A stretch of DNA of 64,000 nucleotides from Rallus limicola (Eukaryota; Chordata; Aves; Gruiformes; Rallidae): assembly GCA_022605955.1 (NCBI GenBank), contig JAKCOZ010000008.1, forward strand, positions 7,876,001 through 7,940,000, given 5' to 3'. Both the position numbers and the translations under genes were made by a program. This document shows, in pieces, positions 57,700-64,000 of the stretch. Within the stretch, counting starts at the first letter, position 1, and the number at the start of each line of letters is the position of its first letter. The notes under the pieces are model-generated. The model saw nothing but the letters and a program-made list of their open reading frames with translations. It made no database searches and was not told the origin of the DNA.

Positions 57700-57705
57700 A
57701 ATAAA
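57700..57705 (+). terminator. Candidate distal polyadenylation signal of LMLN
   Basis: AATAAA is followed by a T/GT-rich stretch, and a second AATAAA lies at 57771. It is 4.2 kb from the stop codon, so use of an earlier variant signal is possible. Confidence 0.35.
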
Positions 57706-58948
57706 ATGTCTGTAGAAAAATGGACTTTTCCTGTCTCTTTCTTTGAGAGCTGACAATGTGAAGAATAAGCACAATAAAGGATTGCCATTGCAAGTCATTT
57801 ATTTTGGGAGAATTTTAGGAAAAAAAATTACATCAAGTCTGCATATTGATCACATTATTAAACTGCTACTTGATACAATTGAATGTAAAATGTTCTATGT
57901 TTTTATTGGCCCATGGGTGACTTATCAGAAATTCAGCCTGCTGAAGTCAGGAGGTTCCTGGATTCTCCATCCTGTCCTCACATATCTGGTTCTGAAAAAT
58001 TATGCAATGTTTAAGCCTTTCTCCCCCTTCCTCCCTCCCCTGAAATGGAAGATGATAATTCCCTATGTTGTGTAAAGGAATTCCCCACGCCATTCCTGTT
58101 TCAGGGGAAGGAATGTTGGCGGTGCCCTGCTGAGCCCCAAGCCCTTGTGTGACCGCACTGGGAGCTGGAGTCTCTGGGCTACCTCCACCGCTGCTCAGCG
58201 GGGATCGGCGGTGCTGCAGCCACTGCTTCTGGCACCCCAGGTAGTGTTAAGACAGAGTTTTTACATTATAATAACAAGTAATACATTTAGATATGCATAT
58301 ATATTACTCCAATAAACGTGAAAGACATAACAATATTCAAAAATGCAGAGTGGAGACAATTCTATAATCTAGCTTTTCTCTTTTATTTTTTTCTTCCTAA
58401 GCAATAGGTCAGCAAACAGAGAGAGAGAGATTAAAAAGAAGCACTTGCCTTCCTCTCTGCTATTTTGGAAAATCGGATAAAGCAAAGCAAAAGTAGGTTA
58501 CTCTTCCTTTTTGTTTGCCTTGTCTCAAAATAGGAGTCTTTCAAAAGGGTATTAAAGCTTATAAAACATGCCACTGTTCATTTCATAGATGGCTTTAACT
58601 CTGAAAAAACATCAGGTATGTAAAGTTACCCAAGTACAGCTGTAAGGTTTAAAAACTTTTCTGTTTCTAAAATTAACCCTACTGGTAGCAAAATAACAAA
58701 AAAGAAAAAACCAAACAACCCACCTGGTGTATGCACCAGCTTGTGTTTAAAATTCAGAAGTAGAGAGAGAGACATCTCTCTTCTGGAGTGTAAGAGGTGG
58801 TGTGCAAGCCACAGCAGGAGCAGGGCATTAGTCTGCATTTGGGCAAGTGCTGGGGAGCTGCCCTGGTGTCAGCCCAGTGGAGTTACAACTCAGCCCGGCT
58901 TCAGGGGCAATTTTACAGGATTTCTGTGCGTCTACAGCGGTCACCTTC

Positions 58949-58970
58949 GTGTGTGTGTGTGTGTGTGTGT
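58949..58970 (+). repeat. GT microsatellite
   Basis: About ten GT units follow TTC and end in ATACAC, in the spacer between LMLN and the dehydrogenase gene. Confidence 0.9.
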
Positions 58971-59870
58971 ATACACAGTCAGGCATCACACAGGGATTTC
59001 CAGTGTTACTTGTTAGGTCCCCAAAATAACAGCATTGCAGAGGCTGCCGGCTGTCCTGCACGCCAGCTCCCATGCACACCCTGTCAACCGCCAGCTCCCC
59101 CTCTCAGACAGTAACAATTAATTACTGTCTCTTGCTGAGAAATCCCACTGCTAACATAAACCTAAGTGGCTTATTCCAAATTTTTTTTTTTCTGTATTTC
59201 AACAGAATACAGTATAATTAACACAGGTCAGACTGCTACTGAGGATTGTGAGCATCCTGAATCTTAAGACTAACCCCCCCAAAACCCCTTCCTTCTTCCC
59301 CCCTGCCCCTCAAACTCTTGGGTTTATACATCTGCTCAACATTCATGTCTGTCTGAGTACAGTAGCGCTGCCTATTTTTTTTCCAAAAAGGCTTACCCAG
59401 GGGAAACAACATCAAAGAAGGACTGAATGTCACAAAACACAAAATGCTACCTGTGTTTTGTGGGGACTTCTGGAAACCCAATTGCCCACGTGATTGTACC
59501 TTACTGTTGTCAGTCCTTTTCTTGCTATACTTTTTCTGTTCAAACGAGTTCTTCGGTTCTTCTGCATCTTGTGCTGTTCTGCAAGTAGTATTAGTAGGCA
59601 AAATGTTGAGGTTCATGTGAGCTGGATAGAGCTCTTGTTACAGAAATTACAAGGGGAGCTGCTTTCAGTCCACAAGAAGGTAATGTTAGGGAGACGCCCA
59701 TGATGCTAACTCAAATCAAATGCTGTTCAATTTTACATTCGTTTCCTGTTCCTTGGGTATAATGTTGAAATTAAAGGCAGATTTTTTTAATCCCCAGAAT
59801 GAGGATACTGAAATACATTCTCTGTTGCTTGTACAGCAAGCAGGCGTTGTCACACAACCTGTTTCTCTAC

Positions 59871-59876
59871 TTTATT
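59871..59876 (-). terminator. Candidate polyadenylation signal of the glycerol-3-phosphate dehydrogenase gene
   Basis: TTTATT on the plus strand is AATAAA on the minus strand, 67 bases after the stop codon. This would be a very short 3' UTR, so later sites may be used instead. Confidence 0.35.
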
Positions 59877-59942
59877 TGCTGTGGAGCAGATGCAAGTCCG
59901 GGGGAAGATGAGGATGTAGCCAGGTGTGAGGAGAGGAGACCT

Positions 59943-62900
59943 CTAAATGTGCTCTGGGTGGTTCTGCAGGCACGTGATGAAATCCTGGACCGACTGACCC
60001 TCATAGCAGATCTTGTAGATGGTGGTAAATAATGGAAACCTAAAAGAAGCAAGTAGCAATTAACATTTTATTTATCAACGTTTCCATTCCATGTATAATG
60101 GGGAAAACATTTTATTTTTTCTTTTTTTATGTTAAAAGTGGAAAAGTTTCTTTATGATTTTGACTTGGAGGTGCCTTTACTGGAAAAATCTATAGAGTAA
60201 TTACACAGAGCTAGGGGCAATTCTCAGGGGACAGCAGAGAAGAGCTGTTTTGGAGACACAGTTCTTATCTGGTGTCTTTTATTTACAAAACATCTTCAAT
60301 TGTGTGTCCTCTTTTTCCTCTGGTGTGCAAAATTCATGTATTATTTGCATTCATTACTGGCATCTAGGAGACTCAAAAGAACAAAAATGTCTGATGATTT
60401 TCTTTTCCTGGCTTAAAGGTTCTTTCCCCTCACAAGCTCTTAGTCATGATGTGGTAAAGAATGGCTGAGTTCCCTGAATGACGTGGAGCTGAGCGTGTAA
60501 CTGAGTGCAATTAGAGATACTTATTGGATCAGGTTCTGGTTTAAAGTTTGCCTCTTGCCAAAAAGAGCTTTGCTTTTCTTATTTTTGAAAGATAAGGACA
60601 CTCAAATCTTCCATATCTGTTACAATGCTAATAGTTCTGTTGCTTTGGGGTTTTTTGGAAGTATTTATTTAGTGGTGTTGGACCCCTTGGTCCTGCTAAT
60701 GTATGAGAGGGAAGGGGTTGGAGGGGAGTTTGGCTTTTCTGTACTGTAAGCTGAGACAGACGTTTCAAACTATAAATAATCTTACATCATCCCACACAAT
60801 TAGAAGTGCTTTTTATCTCAGTAGTATTTGTGGCACTGAAGCATTGATACCAGCTCATGTTACCTATTCAATGCATATAAATAATTATTGTTTAGGATTA
60901 TGCTCCTGAATTTTATACTGAGACAACCTAGTTAATGTTTGTGCTGAGAGCGGCATTGCTGCAAGCTGTGACAGTGATACACTGAGAACAAGAAACCCTC
61001 TGACCTACAGCCCGTGTTTGCAAGCTGTGTACACCCTTCCATCCCATGCAGGGGACAGGGATGTCTGGGAGCTCCTTTGGACTATTTATTTCTTTCCTGT
61101 AGGTCTGTGGCTTGTTCCTCCTAACACTGTTTAGCTTTCCTCCTGTTCTACTGACATTAGCAATGAGGAGTCAGGCACAGCTGAGCTCTAAGGGTGGCCT
61201 GAGATGTAGGAAGCAGTGGTTGCAGAAATTAACAAGATAATTAAACACAAGTGCCATTAAGGAGGCCATGAATCACTCCTAATATAGTGTAGATTCAGTT
61301 GTTTGGGTTGTGGGGTTTTTTTAAAGCACTTACTTATCAAACAGGTTTTTCTGTTTCAGAATCTTGTAGACTTCAGCTGAGGTCTGAGGACCTTGCAGCT
61401 TTTGCCCGTTCAGCATCTCATTTTCCAGTTCCTCAATGGACTAGGAGAGAGGAGAGTGGTTACTGCAGCGATACCAGTGGTTATCTAGCAGGTAAGCAGC
61501 TAGCAAAGCCTTTGTAAAGCACAGAAGGATTTCTCGTTGTGTTAGTGTGAAGCATTTCAAAGGCTCCTTACTTTTCCCGTGCGAGCAAAGGCTTCCGCTA
61601 CTTTTCTGTTGCGTCCCCCGTAGCAGGTCGTGATCAGATCAGCCACACCACAGCTCTCCAGAAAGGTGGCTATGGATACCGGCCCCTTGCAGAACATCTT
61701 GGCAAAGGTCACCATTTCCATAAGGCCCAAGCGTATAACGGCCGCCTTTGTGTTATCGCCGAAGTCCAGTCCGTCACAGAACCCGGCTCCCACTGCTACG
61801 ATGTTCTAAACACAGGTTGGTGCGAAATACAGAGGAGGAAAGGAAATGGTCAGGTGAGACGTGCAGCTTCTCAGAGTACACTCAGCTTTAAGACAATCCT
61901 ACAAATCTGTGTTCACCCCCTTCCCCAGAAGCAGGTGCAATTTCCAGTGGCCGCAAGGTCACGCTAGGGAGAAGGCAAACAGCTAGCTACTGTCAAACAA
62001 GAGTAGCTGGGCTTCTAGGTTATTGTGAAACTACTCTAGTGGGCAACAATCAAAGCAGTTTTAGTGCAGCAATATTGCAATCATGTAGCATGCACACAAT
62101 TCATGGTGTTGGTTTTCTGTTAGTTCCGAGCTGGGACTCAAGGATCTTTCTGCTTTAACTGTTTAAAATATCCCACAAGGGCTCATTTTTATTTTGTTTT
62201 TAAATTGTTTTTAAAAAAATATAGCAAAGTCAATACCAAAGCAATGATTTTGCCCCCAAAGCAGGAATAACTCCTCTCACCACTGTGCCTGTCCCCAGCT
62301 CCAGTCTGCAGCCAAAAGGAAAGCTTGGGAGTATTTGGCTTTGTGCATAAAGAACCTTTTTTGTCTGTATGTAAGGTTAAACAGGACTGATCCTTTCCCA
62401 GCCAGTAAACCTCCCTCCTCCAAGGACAGGTGAGTTAGTGAAGCCCAAATGCATAAATGTATAAAAAAAGTACAACAGATCACGGGCTGGAGTTGCTTCC
62501 AGGATATTTAAGAAAGTCCAAATCTCACTCACTGGAAATCCAGTGACTTTGGTATTGCTCTGGTATTGGGCAGTGCTGAACGTCATGCAGGCAGGGTGCC
62601 AACACAGGGCATTGCTTCGGACACAAACTTTCTAGCAGGTTACTACTTGAACCGTGGAAATAAGTTCTTAGTGGGCACTACTGTATGTAGTAAGTCTTTG
62701 TTCTGTGTGCTTATGCTACACCGACAAGAAAATCCAGTGGACTGAAGTCTGCCCTCAGAAGCAGAAGTGCCTCTGATTAGGTAAATATTCAAAACACAAC
62801 TGTTTTGAAATGCTTTTCCAGCACTTACATTTTTAAGTAAGTTGTCTCTTTTTTTAACAGATTGGAAAATTGGCACATGAACATGTTGTCTGTGCTCATA

Positions 62901-63111
62901 CGGTGGTAGGAGTCATGTTAGATGCTGTGGCTTACAGAAGGCTCAGGTGAGGACAGAATTTGTCCCTCATAAAGACATTTTGGTTTGAAATCACTCACTT
63001 TTAAGGCTCCACAAATCTCCACTGTATCACAGTCAAGCACCACGGTGATCCTGAAATTGGGGGTCTGCATTAATTCTTTAAAGATCTCCCCTTGTTTTTC
63101 ATCTTTGCAGC
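59943..63111 (-). CDS. Cytosolic NAD-dependent glycerol-3-phosphate dehydrogenase (GPD1/GPD1L family), 3' four exons
   Basis: Minus-strand exons in transcript order: 62999-63111, 61572-61805, 61334-61440 and 59943-60039 (TAG). They join in frame as [20 protein letters not shown], then [38 protein letters not shown] and [20 protein letters not shown], ending NHPEHI. The segment covers the C-terminal dihydroxyacetone-phosphate-binding half, including the invariant [12 protein letters not shown] region (catalytic Lys of the family elsewhere) and [16 protein letters not shown]. The enzyme interconverts dihydroxyacetone phosphate and glycerol-3-phosphate with NADH. The NAD-binding N-terminal exons lie beyond 64000. 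The sequence is about equally close to GPD1 and GPD1L; it may be the avian paralogue annotated as GPD1L2, so no symbol is assigned. It converges on LMLN. Confidence 0.93.
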
Positions 63112-64000
63112 CTGTGGGAAGGAAGGAAGGATGGATGGATGGCAGCTAGAGCACTTCCACAGTGTTTCAGTGCACACCCAATTAACCAAAACCTGATGTA
63201 AGGCCCCAGTGACCACTTTGCTGCAACTGATGAACCTGACTGGGTGGTGCTAAACAGGAGATGTGCTGGTTCCTGCTGCTGGAAGCCAGCAGCAAATGTG
63301 TGTGAGTCTCAGGGCAGTGACCAACGATGGCTTAATGTCACCAAAAGAGCTCATGTGTTGGCAGCCCCTAGCTCAGCTTTCTGCCTGAGGAAGCCAGTAT
63401 GAGCACTGGCCCTGCCCAAGAGCAGACTCACATGTCTCTTTGTACAGCACCACAGTGTAATTGCTGCTTTGAAAAATGTCGGGCAGTCTAATTGCTGAGT
63501 GTTACTATGGGGTGCGAATGATTAATGCCCAATTAATTGCCAATTATGGGAAGATCCACAGATGATGAAGTTGAGCGTTGGCGGTGCTGGAACATTTTTG
63601 TTACCAGCTTTACTGTGGTCACATATGGTGTCTTTACAGCACTAGCTGTATTGGGAGGGGGTGGAGAGCCCTCAGTGATAAAAGAGCTGAGGTTTGCCTT
63701 TATCCAGAGAGCCCCTGCCCAGCTGGGCAAAGACTTCTGAAAGGAGTTGTTTCTCTAGATTTTTATAAGAGGCAGCTTGGTTTCCTTCAGGGATTGCTTA
63801 GCAGTGAGTTTCACTGCCTGAGGCACCAGCTCTGGTACCTGTGGTATTTCTGCCCCACCTCACAAGTAACTTTGGGTTTGCACCTTGTTCTTAATAATAA
63901 TTGATGTTGGTTGGTGGATACCCGGTCTCTTTTGAGATGGCTGTTTCTGGGTTGTGTGGTTTACCCTGAGGACAAAAGCAAGAGGCGAAGCTCTTTGCAC
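63112..64000. other. Intron of the glycerol-3-phosphate dehydrogenase gene at the window edge
   Basis: The preceding exon should end in an ETTIG-type segment. I found no such sequence on the minus strand here, so it lies beyond the window. A short GGAT repeat sits at 63127-63142. Nothing else is recognised. Confidence 0.5.

Larger units (their letters stand above)
53534..59942. other. LMLN 3' UTR and spacer between convergent genes
   Basis: No coding exon was found in this 6.4 kb. AT-rich unique sequence predominates, with two short CR1 fragments (56262-56340 and 56857-56930), a GT microsatellite (58949-58970) and many T homopolymers. The first canonical AATAAA after the LMLN stop that I found is at 57700, so LMLN may have a long 3' UTR. 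ATTAAA variants occur earlier (for example near 55857). Confidence 0.5.

Noticed and set aside
1..64000. tRNA, rRNA, CRISPR arrays or an intact mobile element ORF
   Set aside because: None was seen by eye. LTRs lack internal genes and CR1 copies are 3' fragments only.

Overview
The window looks like avian nuclear DNA. Genes are split into many exons with GT-AG introns, two CpG-island promoters are present, and the dispersed repeats are CR1 LINE 3' ends (several ending in ATTCTATGAT or ATTCTGTGAT) plus LTRs of the TGTCCTGG...ACA type that I associate with neoavian/passerine ERVL-like elements. I assign Aves with good confidence and cannot name the species.

Layout. (1) 31-14662, plus strand: the 3' thirteen exons of a PARP14 gene (copy A), whose first exons lie left of the window. 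(2) 16610-37434, plus strand: a complete second PARP14 gene (copy B), 17 exons and 1823 codons, starting in a CpG island that carries an interferon-response-element-like motif just before the ATG. (3) 39681-53533, plus strand: a complete leishmanolysin-like metallopeptidase gene (LMLN, invadolysin), 17 exons and 674 codons, with its own CpG-island promoter. (4) 59943-63111, minus strand: the last four coding exons of a cytosolic NAD-dependent glycerol-3-phosphate dehydrogenase gene (GPD1/GPD1L family), converging on LMLN; its 5' exons lie right of the window.

The two PARP14 copies match exon for exon from copy B exon 5 onward, with the same intron phases. Both encode RRM/KH-like modules, three macrodomains, a WWE domain and a mono-ADP-ribosyltransferase domain. 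They have diverged clearly at protein level except in macrodomain 1, where 312 bp differ at only two positions, both amino-acid changing. That indicates recent gene conversion. One of the two differences turns the first glycine of the ligand-binding Gly-Gly loop into serine in copy B. Separately, copy A has lost the conserved Asn of macrodomain 2. PARP14 is an interferon-induced antiviral ADP-ribosylation factor in vertebrates, so the pair looks like a duplicated immune locus whose ADP-ribose reader/eraser modules are being partitioned.

Noncoding DNA holds a nested pair of LTRs inside a copy A intron, a solo LTR with a clean 5-bp target-site duplication and a truncated LTR in copy B introns, at least seven CR1 fragments, an older degenerate repeat, some simple repeats and a perfect 17-bp inverted repeat. 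I saw no tRNA, rRNA, CRISPR array or intact transposon ORF. Exon boundaries were read by eye from splice signals, reading-frame continuity and comparison of the two copies.
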